A stretch of DNA of 64,000 nucleotides from Sphingomonas faeni (lineage in GTDB: Bacteria > Pseudomonadota > Alphaproteobacteria > Sphingomonadales > Sphingomonadaceae), in the NCBI RefSeq assembly GCF_024273235.1, contig NZ_JANBVH010000016.1, positions 42,429 to 106,428 on the forward strand, read 5' to 3'. Position 1 is the stretch's first letter. Each line of letters begins with the position of its first letter. The position numbers and the translations under genes are program-made. The notes under the pieces are model-generated. The model was not told the DNA's origin, ran no database searches, and worked only from the letters and a program-made list of their open reading frames with translations. Positions 1 to 7,827 of the stretch are shown piece by piece.

Positions 1-1
1 C

Positions 2-982
2 GCCGCGTCGGGCGCCTGGAGCGAGGGCGCGGGCGAAGTCTTCACGGCCGACGTGCTCGACGCCTATGTCGAGCGGCTGATGGCGGGCTATGCGGGCGGT
101 GCGTACCGGATCGGCTGGGATACCGGCAACGGCGCCGCCGGCCCGGTGATCGATAAGCTCGTTCAGTTGCTGCCGGGTGAGCATCATGTGATCTTCGCCG
201 AAGTCGACGGCAATTTTCCCAACCATCATCCTGATCCTACCGAAGAGTCGAACCTCGCCGATCTGAAGAGCCTGGTCGCGGAGAAGAACCTCGATTTCGG
301 ACTGGCCTTCGACGGCGATGGCGACCGGATCGGGGCGATCGACGGTTCGGGCCGGGTGATCTGGGGGGACCAGATTCTCTCCATTTTGGTCGAACCTGCA
401 CTGCGCGAGCACCCCGGCGCGCCGATCGTCGCCGACGTGAAGTCCTCGCAGGCGCTGTTCGACCGAATCGCCGAGCTTGGCGGCGAGCCGGTGATGGCCC
501 CGACCGGCCACAGCCTGATGAAGCAGGCGATGACTCGCACCGGTGCGCCCCTGGGCGGTGAACTGAGCGGGCATCTGTTCTTCGCGGGCGAATATTACGG
601 GTTCGACGACGCGCAATACGCAGCGGTGCGACTGATCCGCGCGGTGCATCTGTCGGGGCGGTCGTTGACGGAATTGCGCGACGCGATGCCGGCGCTGGTG
701 GCGACTCCCGACCTGCGATTTCCGGTCGAGGACACGCGGAAGTTCGCGGTGGTCGACGAGGTGATCGCGCGGCTTCGGTCGGAGGGCGCGGAGATGGACC
801 TCACCGATGGCGCGCGGGTCACGACTACTGACGGGTGGTGGCTGCTGCGCGCGTCGAATACGCAGGCGATGCTGACGGTGCGCGCGGAGGCCAGGGATCA
901 GGCGGCGCTCGAGGCGCTTTTGGCGGAGGTGGATGCGCAGCTCGCGGTGAGCGGTGTGACGCGCAACGGACAGCAAAAATAG
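2..982 (+). CDS. Phosphomannomutase/phosphoglucomutase, 5'-truncated by window edge
   Basis: Alpha-D-phosphohexomutase that interconverts hexose 6- and 1-phosphates for nucleotide-sugar supply. The first 326 visible codons are open from base 2, so the start and the phosphoserine loop lie outside the window. Visible family signatures are the metal-binding loop DGDGDR (near base 311), the sugar-recognition loop GGELSGH, and the C-terminal phosphate-binding loop RASNTQ. These three in this order identify the superfamily. Whether it prefers mannose or glucose cannot be decided from sequence. The gene ends at TAG and is followed by repeats. An internal GTG at 53 is not a believable start because homology-like sequence continues upstream of it. 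Confidence 0.93.
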   Translation, partial: AASGAWSEGAGEVFTADVLDAYVERLMAGYAGGAYRIGWDTGNGAAGPVIDKLVQLLPGEHHVIFAEVDGNFPNHHPDPTEESNLADLKSLVAEKNLDFGLAFDGDGDRIGAIDGSGRVIWGDQILSILVEPALREHPGAPIVADVKSSQALFDRIAELGGEPVMAPTGHSLMKQAMTRTGAPLGGELSGHLFFAGEYYGFDDAQYAAVRLIRAVHLSGRSLTELRDAMPALVATPDLRFPVEDTRKFAVVDEVIARLRSEGAEMDLTDGARVTTTDGWWLLRASNTQAMLTVRAEARDQAALEALLAEVDAQLAVSGVTRNGQQK

Positions 983-1002
983 ATCACCATCCGACCCACC
1001 TG

Positions 1003-1111
1003 CACCACCCCGGCGAAGGCCGGGGCCCAAGTGGAAAGGTGGTAGCAACAGCACGCTGCCCTCCGTTAGCAACGTCCCCCAATTGGGCCCCGGCCTCCGC
1101 CGGGGTGGTGC
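1003..1111. repeat. Type-B paired palindrome
   Basis: Left half contains CCCCGGCGAAGGCCGGGG (7-bp stem, GAAG loop); right half is its inverted counterpart with CTCC in the loop position. The halves are 60-70 bp apart. Together with the type-C copy at 1189 it occupies the 347-bp gap between the phosphohexomutase and the PH-domain gene, which holds no gene. Confidence 0.85.
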
Positions 1112-1188
1112 GCATGGATGGGATGCTCGCCGAATTTGACGTCTGACGAGCGACGGACTCGCGCAAACCGCGCAACGCGAACCTGACC

Positions 1189-1268
1189 GTTCCCCCGCGA
1201 AGGCGGGGGTCCAGGACCACGAACGCCACCGCCTGAAACCCGGTTCTCCCGCCTTCGCGGGAGAACCG
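1189..1268. repeat. Type-C paired palindrome
   Basis: Left CCCCCGCGAAGGCGGGGG and right CTCCCGCCTTCGCGGGAG flank about 40 bp of spacer containing 'ccaggaccacgaacgc'. The same design recurs at 15757, 26414 and 27055, which rules out a gene-specific terminator. Confidence 0.82.
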
Positions 1269-1329
1269 GGGCGATTGACACGCCACCACCCACGCCTACC
1301 GTCCCGCCACCACCCCAAGGAGTCCCCAA

Positions 1330-1779
1330 GTGGAGCGCCCAGTCGACGAATTCCGCTCCAGTACGCGCCGTTGGCTGCTCGGCAGCTTTGCCGGTTGGGG
1401 AACGCTGCTGACCTGCCTCGCCGGTGTCGGCTTCGTCATCATCGGCGTCCGCTGGCTCAAGAATCGCAGCGCCTCCTACGAGATCACCGACCAGCGATTG
1501 ATCATCCGCCGCGGCATCCTGTTCAAGACGATCGACGAAATCGAGCTCTACCGGATCAAGTACGTCCGGCTCGGCTATTCGCTGCTCAACCAGATGACCG
1601 ACATCGGCACCATCATCCTCACCTCCAGCGACCGCACGACGGCGGGCGGCGAGTTCATCCTCCGCGATATCCCGATGGCGCGCGACCGTCGCGAAGGCCT
1701 GCGCAAACTCGTCGACCGCGCGCGCCAGCGCCGCGGCGTCCGCGAACTCGACGTGGAAGACGCATACGCGCTGGATTAA
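1330..1779 (+). CDS. PH domain-containing membrane protein (YdbS/YdbT-type bPH2)
   Basis: 149-residue protein of unknown substrate. A long hydrophobic segment at about residues 16-42, probably one hairpin or a single span, is followed by a bacterial PH-2 domain beginning SYEITDQRLIIRRG, the usual entry strand of this family. The C-terminal tail is charged (RARQRRGVRELDVED) and likely cytoplasmic. The GTG start is supported by AAGGAG at 1317-1322, seven bases upstream. It lies 18 bp before the exonuclease gene, so the two may be cotranscribed. The biochemical role of these short PH proteins is unknown. Confidence 0.8.
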   Translation: MERPVDEFRSSTRRWLLGSFAGWGTLLTCLAGVGFVIIGVRWLKNRSASYEITDQRLIIRRGILFKTIDEIELYRIKYVRLGYSLLNQMTDIGTIILTSSDRTTAGGEFILRDIPMARDRREGLRKLVDRARQRRGVRELDVEDAYALD

Positions 1780-1797
1780 GCGCGCTTTTGTCCCCAC

Positions 1798-2586
1798 ATG
1801 GCGGGCATGGCGCCCCCCTATCCCAAGCCCAAACCACAACCGCAGATAATCCGGGTCGTCGACCTGGAGACCACCGGCTCGGCCCCGCCCGCGCACGGCG
1901 TCTGCGAGATCGGCTGGCAGGACGTCGCGCTCGGCGAGGATGGCCGCTGGGAGATCTACGGCGAAGGCGGCAGCCTGCTGGTCAATCCCGGCCGGCTGAT
2001 CCCGCCGATCACCCAGGCGATCCACCATATCCTCGACGAACATGTCGCCGACGCGCCGTATTGGCACGATTGCGCGCGCCAAGTGCTCGACCCCTGGCCT
2101 CGCCGACTCGCGCTGGCCGCGCACCGGGCGGATTTCGAACAGAAATTCTGCACCCCCGCGCTCACCCGCGACGCCGAGTGGATCTGCACCTGGAAATGCG
2201 CGCTCAGGCTCTGGCCCGACTCGCCGAGTTTCTCGAACCAGGTGCTGCGCTACTGGCGCAAGCCGCACGGCATGGAGCATGAGCGCGGCCTGCCCGCGCA
2301 CCGCGCCTTCCCCGACGCCTATGTCACCGCGTTCCACCTGCGCGACATGCTCAACGAGGCGAGCTTCGCGCAGCTCGTCGAATGGTCGCGCGATCCGGGC
2401 CTCATCCCGCGCGTCCGCTACGGCCCCGATCGTGGCAAGGAATGGTCCGAGCTCGACCACGAGACGCTGATGGCGTTCATGACCGACCGCGATCCCGACA
2501 TCCGCTTCACCGCCAACCACGAGATGGACCGGCGCAGCGGCGGCGGCAGGGTCGGCAAGGCGAGTGCGCAGGATTTGCTGCTGTAG
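1798..2586 (+). CDS. DEDDh 3'-5' exonuclease (DnaQ-like)
   Basis: 262 residues. Exo I motif DLETTG supplies D22 and E24, Exo II is in AAHRADFEQKF (D112), and Exo III is HRAFPDAYVT (H168, D173), giving the complete DEDDh metal-binding set. It should therefore degrade DNA or RNA from 3' ends. Length is greater than the bare DnaQ epsilon core; the extra C-terminal ~80 residues contain a FMTDRDPDIRFTANHE segment typical of alphaproteobacterial homologues. There is no polymerase or clamp-binding gene next to it, so a proofreading role is unlikely; nucleic-acid turnover or repair is the inference. A second ATG lies at 1807. Confidence 0.85.
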   Translation: MAGMAPPYPKPKPQPQIIRVVDLETTGSAPPAHGVCEIGWQDVALGEDGRWEIYGEGGSLLVNPGRLIPPITQAIHHILDEHVADAPYWHDCARQVLDPWPRRLALAAHRADFEQKFCTPALTRDAEWICTWKCALRLWPDSPSFSNQVLRYWRKPHGMEHERGLPAHRAFPDAYVTAFHLRDMLNEASFAQLVEWSRDPGLIPRVRYGPDRGKEWSELDHETLMAFMTDRDPDIRFTANHEMDRRSGGGRVGKASAQDLLL

Positions 2587-2595
2587 TGCCATTTC

Positions 2596-2721
2596 GATCC
2601 TCCCCCGCCAGGGGGAGGTGGCGCCGAAGGCGTCGGAGGGGGCGGACACGGAACAGATGTTTCGTCCACCTCCCCCTCCGTCTGGCAAGCGCCAGCCACC
2701 TCCCCCTGGCGGGGGAGGATC
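2596..2721. repeat. Type-A paired palindrome
   Basis: About 126 bp. Its two 27-bp ends are exact reverse complements, and each end holds its own hairpin CCTCCCCC-GCCA-GGGGGAGG. Inner arms contain the GGAGGGGG/CCCCCTCC pair. It fills the gap before the histidine kinase gene. Confidence 0.9.
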
Positions 2722-2795
2722 AGGAAACCCCGGATTGCTCTGCGGCAAGCCAGTATCGCTGGTGTAACGATCGGCACTCCCTTACAGCGCGATCC

Positions 2796-4304
2796 ATGGT
2801 CCGCGTACGCTTGAATTTGCCCTCGTCCGAAGGTCGGGTCGCGCGGTGGCTGGTCGCCTTCATGACGCTCGGCTTCGTCGCGCTGGCCGCCGCGGCGATC
2901 GCGATCGGCTGGATCACGGTCCGCAACCGGACCTACACCGCCGAGATCCTCCACACCCAGGATGTCCGCCAAGCGGTCGCCACGCTTCATAGCCAGATGG
3001 AGCAGTCGGAGACGGCACGGCGCGGCTATATCCTGACCGGGATGCCGCTGTTCTCCGCCGCTTACGCCCGGAGCGCAGGCAATCTCGCACCATCGATCGC
3101 CACGCTTCGTCGCCTCACCGCCGACAATCCGGCGCAGATCGCACGGCTCGACCTGATCGAGCCGCGCTTCGTCCGGTTGCGCGCGCTCAGGGCGCAGTCG
3201 ATGGCGCTCGCCGCCAGCGGCCGGATAGCCGAGGCACAGCGCCGGTTCGCGGTCGATGCCAGCGTGCCGCTGATGCGCGGCATCCGCTACCGCCTCCAGG
3301 CGATGGCTGCCGACGAGGTCCGCCTGCTCGCGATCCGCAGCGCCCGCCAGCAACAGACCAGCGCACTGTTCCTCTCGGTCGCAGGGCTCGCTGCCGCGCT
3401 GCTGCTGGTGGTCGCGATCCTCGCGATCCTGGTGATCCGCCGCTACACCGCCGATCTCGCCACCTCGCGCGACAGCCTGCGCGATCTCAACGAGACGCTC
3501 GAGGAGCAGGTGACGGAGCGCACCGCCGATCTCAGCCGCGCGAACGAGGAAATTCAGCGCTTCGCCTATATCGTCAGCCATGACCTGCGCTCGCCGCTGG
3601 TCAACGTGATGGGCTTCACCGCCGAACTCTCCACCGCCGCCGGGCCGCTCGCCGAACTGGTCGACCGTGCCGAGGCCGAGGCGCCGCACATCCTGACCGA
3701 GGACGCCCGGCTGGCGGCGCGCGAGGACCTGCCCGAAGCGATCGGCTTCATCCGCACCTCGACGCAGAAGATGGACCGGCTGATCAACGCGATCCTCAAG
3801 CTGTCGCGCGAAGGCCGGCGGACGATCGCGCCCGAGCCTGTCGACCTCGCGCAGATGGTCGACACGATCATCGGATCGATCCAGCACGTCATTGACGATC
3901 GCGGCGCAGTCGTGCGCGTCGAGCGGCCGATCCCGGCGGTCGTCACGGATCGTCTCGCACTCGAACAGATCCTGTCGAACCTGATCGAGAACGCGACCAA
4001 GTATCTGAAGCCCGGCCGCCCCGGCGAGATCGTCGTGACCGGGCACAAGGAACGCAACCGCGTGATCCTGTCGGTGATCGACAATGGCCGCGGCATCGAT
4101 CCGCGCGATCACCAGCGGGTGTTCGACCTGTTCCGCCGATCGGGCGCGCAGGACCAGCCCGGCGAAGGCATCGGACTCGCGCATGTCCGCGCACTCGCCT
4201 ATCGTCTCGGCGGGACGATCGACGTGCAGTCGACGCTCGGCGACGGCGCCACCTTCCGCCTCAATCTTCCCACCGAATTGTCGATTCAGGATATCAAGGC
4301 ATGA
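2796..4304 (+). CDS. CHASE3-domain sensor histidine kinase
   Basis: 502 residues, integral membrane. Transmembrane span 1 at about residues 18-40, a periplasmic CHASE3-like helical domain (about 45-185, including SETARRGYILTG), span 2 at about 190-213, a short coiled linker (SLRDLNETLEEQVTERTADL), then the HisKA H-box FAYIVSHDLRSPL with H262, and an HATPase_c domain with N-box NLIENATKY, DNGRGI and GEGIGLAHV. The frame is open upstream, but only through the preceding gene and repeat, so ATG 2796 is chosen. Its last four bases overlap the next gene (ATGA), so signal output most likely goes to the adjacent receiver. Ligand unknown. Confidence 0.9.
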   Translation: MVRVRLNLPSSEGRVARWLVAFMTLGFVALAAAAIAIGWITVRNRTYTAEILHTQDVRQAVATLHSQMEQSETARRGYILTGMPLFSAAYARSAGNLAPSIATLRRLTADNPAQIARLDLIEPRFVRLRALRAQSMALAASGRIAEAQRRFAVDASVPLMRGIRYRLQAMAADEVRLLAIRSARQQQTSALFLSVAGLAAALLLVVAILAILVIRRYTADLATSRDSLRDLNETLEEQVTERTADLSRANEEIQRFAYIVSHDLRSPLVNVMGFTAELSTAAGPLAELVDRAEAEAPHILTEDARLAAREDLPEAIGFIRTSTQKMDRLINAILKLSREGRRTIAPEPVDLAQMVDTIIGSIQHVIDDRGAVVRVERPIPAVVTDRLALEQILSNLIENATKYLKPGRPGEIVVTGHKERNRVILSVIDNGRGIDPRDHQRVFDLFRRSGAQDQPGEGIGLAHVRALAYRLGGTIDVQSTLGDGATFRLNLPTELSIQDIKA

Positions 4305-4741
4305 ACCAGCACCAGACCGTCGGGATCGTCATGATCGAGGACGACGAGGGCCATGCCCGGCTGATCGAGAAGAACATCCGGCGCGCCGGTATCCTCAACG
4401 ACATCAAGCACTTCACCGACGGCACCACCGCGCTGGATTTCCTGTTCAACGCGGTCGACGGCCCGGCCAAGAGCGGCCCGGCGATGATCCTGCTCGATCT
4501 CAACCTTCCGGATATGAGCGGCACCGACATCCTGGCGCGGATCAAGGCCGAGGGCAGCCCGCTCAAGCGCACGCCGGTCGTCGTGCTGACCACCACCGAC
4601 GACAAGGTCGAGATCGAGCGCTGCTACGATCTCGGCTGCAACGTCTACATCACCAAGCCGGTGAACTATGAGAGCTTCGCGCAGGCGATCCGCCAGCTCG
4701 GGCTGTTCCTGTCGGTGATCCAGGTTCCAGACGCCGAGTGA
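4301..4741 (+). CDS. Single-domain response regulator (Rcp1-like)
   Basis: 146-residue receiver domain without an output domain. The acidic pocket is in MIEDDEGHA, the phosphoacceptor is D66 in LLDLNLPDMSG, the switch threonines are in VVLTTTDD, and the conserved lysine is K119 in YITKPVNYESF. The phrase pattern is that of receivers paired with phytochrome-like or CHASE3 kinases. ATGA overlap with the kinase and GTGA overlap with the following gene show translational coupling of all three. It may act as a phospho-shuttle between the two kinases; that is inference from order only. Confidence 0.9.
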   Translation: MNQHQTVGIVMIEDDEGHARLIEKNIRRAGILNDIKHFTDGTTALDFLFNAVDGPAKSGPAMILLDLNLPDMSGTDILARIKAEGSPLKRTPVVVLTTTDDKVEIERCYDLGCNVYITKPVNYESFAQAIRQLGLFLSVIQVPDAE

Positions 4742-5769
4742 GCGGGCCAAGCGTCCTCTACATCGACGACGACGCCGGTATCCGGCGGCTGGCGGCGCGT
4801 GCGCTCGAACGCCGCGGCTACCGCATGACCGTCGCCGAGACCGGCGCGGAGGGTGTGGTCAAGGCCGCCGCCGAGCGCTTCGACCTGATCGCGGTCGATC
4901 ACTACATGCCCGGCATGGACGGCCTGGAGACGCTCGAAGCGCTCCGCCGCCTGCCCGATCATCCGCCGATCGTGTACGTGACCGGCTCAGAGGAAGGCCG
5001 CATCGCCGTCGCCGCGCTGAAGGCCGGCGCCGCCGATTACGTCGTGAAGACGGTCGGCGAGGATTTCTTCGACCTGCTCGCTGCCTCGTTCGAACAGGTC
5101 CGCGCCCGGTCGGTACTGGAACAGCAAAAGGCGTCCGCCGAGGCCGATCTCCGCGCCAGCAACGCGCGACTCGAGGCTTTGCTCGGCGAGGTCAACCACC
5201 GCGTCGCGAACTCGCTGCAACTCGTCTCGGCGATGGTCCGCCTCCAGGCGACCGCGCTGACCGATCCGTCCGCTCGCGAGGCGCTGGAGGATACGCAGCG
5301 CCGCATCCAGGCGATCGCGCAGGTCCACCGCCGGCTCTACACCAGCAACGACGTCGAGAGCGTCGACATGCAGGAATATCTCGGCGCGCTGGTCGACGAA
5401 CTCGCCGAAACCTGGTCGACCGACGCCCTCCCGCGCGCGCTCAGCCTCGCCGCGGAGCCGATCCGCCTGCCGACCGACCGCGCGGTGTCGCTCGGCGTGA
5501 TCGTCACCGAACTCGTCACCAACGCGTGCAAATACGCCTACCCCGCCGGCGGCGGCGAAGTCAGGGTCGCGCTGCGCCGAATCGACGACGACATCTTCCT
5601 GCTGGCGGTCGAAGACGATGGCTGCGGCATCCCCGAAGACGCGACGCCGCGCGGCACCGGCCTCGGCACGAAGCTGATCAAGGCGATGGCGCAAAGCCTT
5701 CAGACGATCGTCGAATACGACCCGGCCCACACCGGCGTCCGCGCCACCCTGCGCGCGGCCGTAAAATAG
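4738..5769 (+). CDS. Receiver–HRxxN histidine kinase hybrid (HisKA_2 family)
   Basis: 343 residues, soluble. N-terminal receiver with D54 in AVDHYMPGMDG and K104 in YVVKTVGE; coiled linker (about 115-148); HisKA_2 dimerisation domain carrying EVNHRVANSLQ, where H154-R-V-A-N matches the HRxxN signature; HATPase with VTNACKYAYP (N262), EDDGCGIP and GTGLGTKLI. Start is GTG inside a GTGA overlap. In sphingomonads HRxxN kinases are known to feed the PhyR-NepR-EcfG general stress response; assigning this protein there is inference, because no PhyR, NepR or EcfG gene is in the window. Confidence 0.88.
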   Translation: MSGPSVLYIDDDAGIRRLAARALERRGYRMTVAETGAEGVVKAAAERFDLIAVDHYMPGMDGLETLEALRRLPDHPPIVYVTGSEEGRIAVAALKAGAADYVVKTVGEDFFDLLAASFEQVRARSVLEQQKASAEADLRASNARLEALLGEVNHRVANSLQLVSAMVRLQATALTDPSAREALEDTQRRIQAIAQVHRRLYTSNDVESVDMQEYLGALVDELAETWSTDALPRALSLAAEPIRLPTDRAVSLGVIVTELVTNACKYAYPAGGGEVRVALRRIDDDIFLLAVEDDGCGIPEDATPRGTGLGTKLIKAMAQSLQTIVEYDPAHTGVRATLRAAVK

Positions 5770-5775
5770 CCTCCT

Positions 5776-5904
5776 GATCCTTCCCCGCCAGGGGGAGGTG
5801 GCGCCGTAGGCGGCGGAGGGGGAGGCACACGCAACCGAGGTTTTCCCTTACCTCCCCCTCCGTCTGGCAAGCGCCAGCCACCTCCCCCTGGCGGGGGAGG
5901 AATC
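5776..5904. repeat. Type-A paired palindrome
   Basis: Same 27-bp inverted ends as at 2596 with two small changes (TTCCCC at left, an extra A at right). It lies between the convergent ends of the kinase hybrid and the TetR gene and overlaps the last codons of the latter by a few bases. Confidence 0.88.
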
Positions 5905-6487
5905 AGAGTGCGCGCACAGCGGCCAAAATCATTCGCCCCGTCAACCGCGCCGTCTCGTCCTCCGACAAACGAGGCCGCGACAAAGTACGGTGGCCAAGGC
6001 CGAACATGAAGGCGAGGATCAGTTCCTCCGCGCCTTCCAGGTCGTTGTCGGACAGGTCGGGGTTGGCGACACAGGCCAGGTCGCGGATCATGCTGCGGAA
6101 CCCGCTGCACAGGTCGGCGATCGTATCGGCTACGTCGCTGTTGCGGTGCGCCTCCGCCATGATCTCGAACGACAGCGCCTCGTCGCCCTTCGACAAAGCC
6201 CGACGGGACAATTCGACAAAACCCTCCTCGATCGAAATCCCACCCGATTTCACCGAGTCGTTCATGCCCTCCATTTCGACCATCCTGGCCGCCGTATCCT
6301 CCATCACGATCGCCTGGATCACCGCATTCTTGCCGGTGAACAGACGATAGATCTGGCCGACCGACACCTCGGCCGCCTGGGCCAGTTCGGACATCGGCGT
6401 CTGGTGAAAGCCTTGAGTCGCAAACAGATGCCGAGCCGTGGCGATAATACGCTCCCGGCTGCACTTCTCATGTTGCACTGCACTCAA
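5903..6487 (-). CDS. TetR/AcrR family repressor of the adjacent RND pump
   Basis: 194 residues. The N-terminal HTH reads IIATARHLFATQGF...MSELAQAAEVSVGQIYRLF, a standard TetR DNA-binding domain (residues 12-58), and the C-terminal ligand domain is divergent. It is transcribed away from the efflux operon, and an 18-bp perfect palindrome lies in the shared intergenic region, so local repression of the pump is expected. The frame starts at TTG 6487; GTG at 6478 is an equally short alternative and no strong ribosome site distinguishes them. Confidence 0.88.
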   Translation of the reverse strand: MSAVQHEKCSRERIIATARHLFATQGFHQTPMSELAQAAEVSVGQIYRLFTGKNAVIQAIVMEDTAARMVEMEGMNDSVKSGGISIEEGFVELSRRALSKGDEALSFEIMAEAHRNSDVADTIADLCSGFRSMIRDLACVANPDLSDNDLEGAEELILAFMFGLGHRTLSRPRLSEDETARLTGRMILAAVRAL

Positions 6488-6552
6488 AACAGAATTCCCG
6501 ATGCGTTTTTTGATTGACCCGCCGCTCGCACAATCCTAGCGGGCAGGCAAGC

Positions 6553-6570
6553 GGAATGAACGTTCATTCC
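6553..6570. promoter_or_regulatory. Probable TetR operator (18-bp perfect palindrome)
   Basis: GGAATGAACGTTCATTCC reads identically on both strands and lies 65 bp from the repressor start and 27 bp before the adaptor start. Size, symmetry and position fit a TetR-family binding site. A TTGACC at 6514 could be an upstream -35 element, but the matching -10 is not convincing. Confidence 0.75.
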
Positions 6571-6597
6571 GGTAAACCTATCTGCACGGACGTCGGG

Positions 6598-7821
6598 ATG
6601 CTCAACATGCAGCGATTGAACCTCAAGGGATCGGCGGCGTTCGCCGCGCTCGCCCTGCTGTCGGCTTGTGGCAAGGAGCAGGCGCCCCCGCCGCCACCCA
6701 CGCCCACGGTCGGCGTCGTCACCGTCGGCGAAGAGTCGGTGGTGCTTACCTCCGAGCTTCCCGGCCGTATTGCCGCGGTAGAGACCTCGGAAGTGCGTCC
6801 GCAGGTCAGCGGCGTCGTCCGCGATCGCCTGTTCACCGAGGGCGCCATGGTCAGCAAGGGCCAGGTTCTCTACGCGATCGAGGATGCGCCCTATCGTGCG
6901 TCGCTGGCCAGCGCACAGGGCCAGCTGGCCGCTGCCCAGTCGCAGATCAACGCGACCCGCCTCCAGGCCCAGCGCTATGGCCAGCTCGTCGCGCTGAACG
7001 CGGTCAGCAAGCAGGAAGCGGACAACGCCACGGCGTCCGCACAACAGGCTCGCGCCAATGTTGCAGCGCAGCAGGCAGCGGTCCAGTCGGCGCGCGTCAA
7101 CCTCGGTTTCACGCGTATCAAGGCGCCGATCTCGGGCCGCATCGGGCGCTCGCTCGTGACCGTCGGCGCGCTGGTCCAGACCGGCCAGACCGACCCGCTC
7201 GCGACGATCCAGCGCACCAACACCGTCTATGTCGACGTCGTGCAGTCGGCGGCACAGCTGCTCGATCTGAAGCAGGCGATGGCGACCGGCGGCGTGACGC
7301 GCGGCGACGGCAGCGCGCGCGTCCAGCTGATCCTTCCGAACGGCACGATCTACCCGATCGAAGGTCGCCTCCAGTTCGCCGAAGTCACCGTCGACCAGAC
7401 CACCGGCGCGGTGACGTTGCGTGCGACCTTCCCCAATCCCAACGGTCTGTTGCTACCGGGCATGTATGTCCGCGCCAAGCTGGTCGAGGGGACTCGCCGC
7501 CAGGCGATCATGGCGCCGACCGCGGGGATCACCCGCGATCCGCGCGGCGGTGCGACGGCGCTGGTCGTCAACGCGCAGAACAAGGTCGAACAGCGTAACG
7601 TCACCACCGATCGCGTGATCGGCGACAAGTGGATCGTCACCAGCGGCCTGAAGCCCGGCGACAAGCTGATCGTCGAGGGGCTGCTCAACCTGCGCCCCGG
7701 CTCGACCGTCAAGCCCGCTGCCCCGCAGCAGGTCGGCAAGCCAGCCGGGGGCGCCCCCGGTGGCGCCGCGGCGGGGGGAGATCCCGCAGCCGGCAACACC
7801 TCCGCGCAGGCCGGGAAGTAA
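6598..7821 (+). CDS. RND efflux periplasmic adaptor lipoprotein (AcrA/MexA type)
   Basis: 407 residues. N-terminus has a lipoprotein signal with lipobox LLSAC, so it is lipid-anchored in the periplasm. Then follow a barrel-sandwich first half (GVVRDRLFTEGAMVSKGQVL), a long alpha-hairpin rich in Gln/Ala (residues ~100-160), the second lipoyl half (INLGFTRIKAPISGRIG-like) and beta-barrel/membrane-proximal domains. The C-terminal tail is Gly/Ala/Pro-rich. It couples the inner-membrane pump to the outer-membrane channel encoded downstream. The frame is open further up, but that would place the operator inside the gene; ATG 6598 or 6607 are the realistic starts. Confidence 0.92.
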   Translation: MLNMQRLNLKGSAAFAALALLSACGKEQAPPPPPTPTVGVVTVGEESVVLTSELPGRIAAVETSEVRPQVSGVVRDRLFTEGAMVSKGQVLYAIEDAPYRASLASAQGQLAAAQSQINATRLQAQRYGQLVALNAVSKQEADNATASAQQARANVAAQQAAVQSARVNLGFTRIKAPISGRIGRSLVTVGALVQTGQTDPLATIQRTNTVYVDVVQSAAQLLDLKQAMATGGVTRGDGSARVQLILPNGTIYPIEGRLQFAEVTVDQTTGAVTLRATFPNPNGLLLPGMYVRAKLVEGTRRQAIMAPTAGITRDPRGGATALVVNAQNKVEQRNVTTDRVIGDKWIVTSGLKPGDKLIVEGLLNLRPGSTVKPAAPQQVGKPAGGAPGGAAAGGDPAAGNTSAQAGK

Positions 7822-7827
7822 CCGCCC

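Noticed and set aside
2382..2795. N-terminal extension of the histidine kinase
   Set aside because: This part of the frame runs through the exonuclease gene and a type-A repeat, with no domain and no ribosome site.
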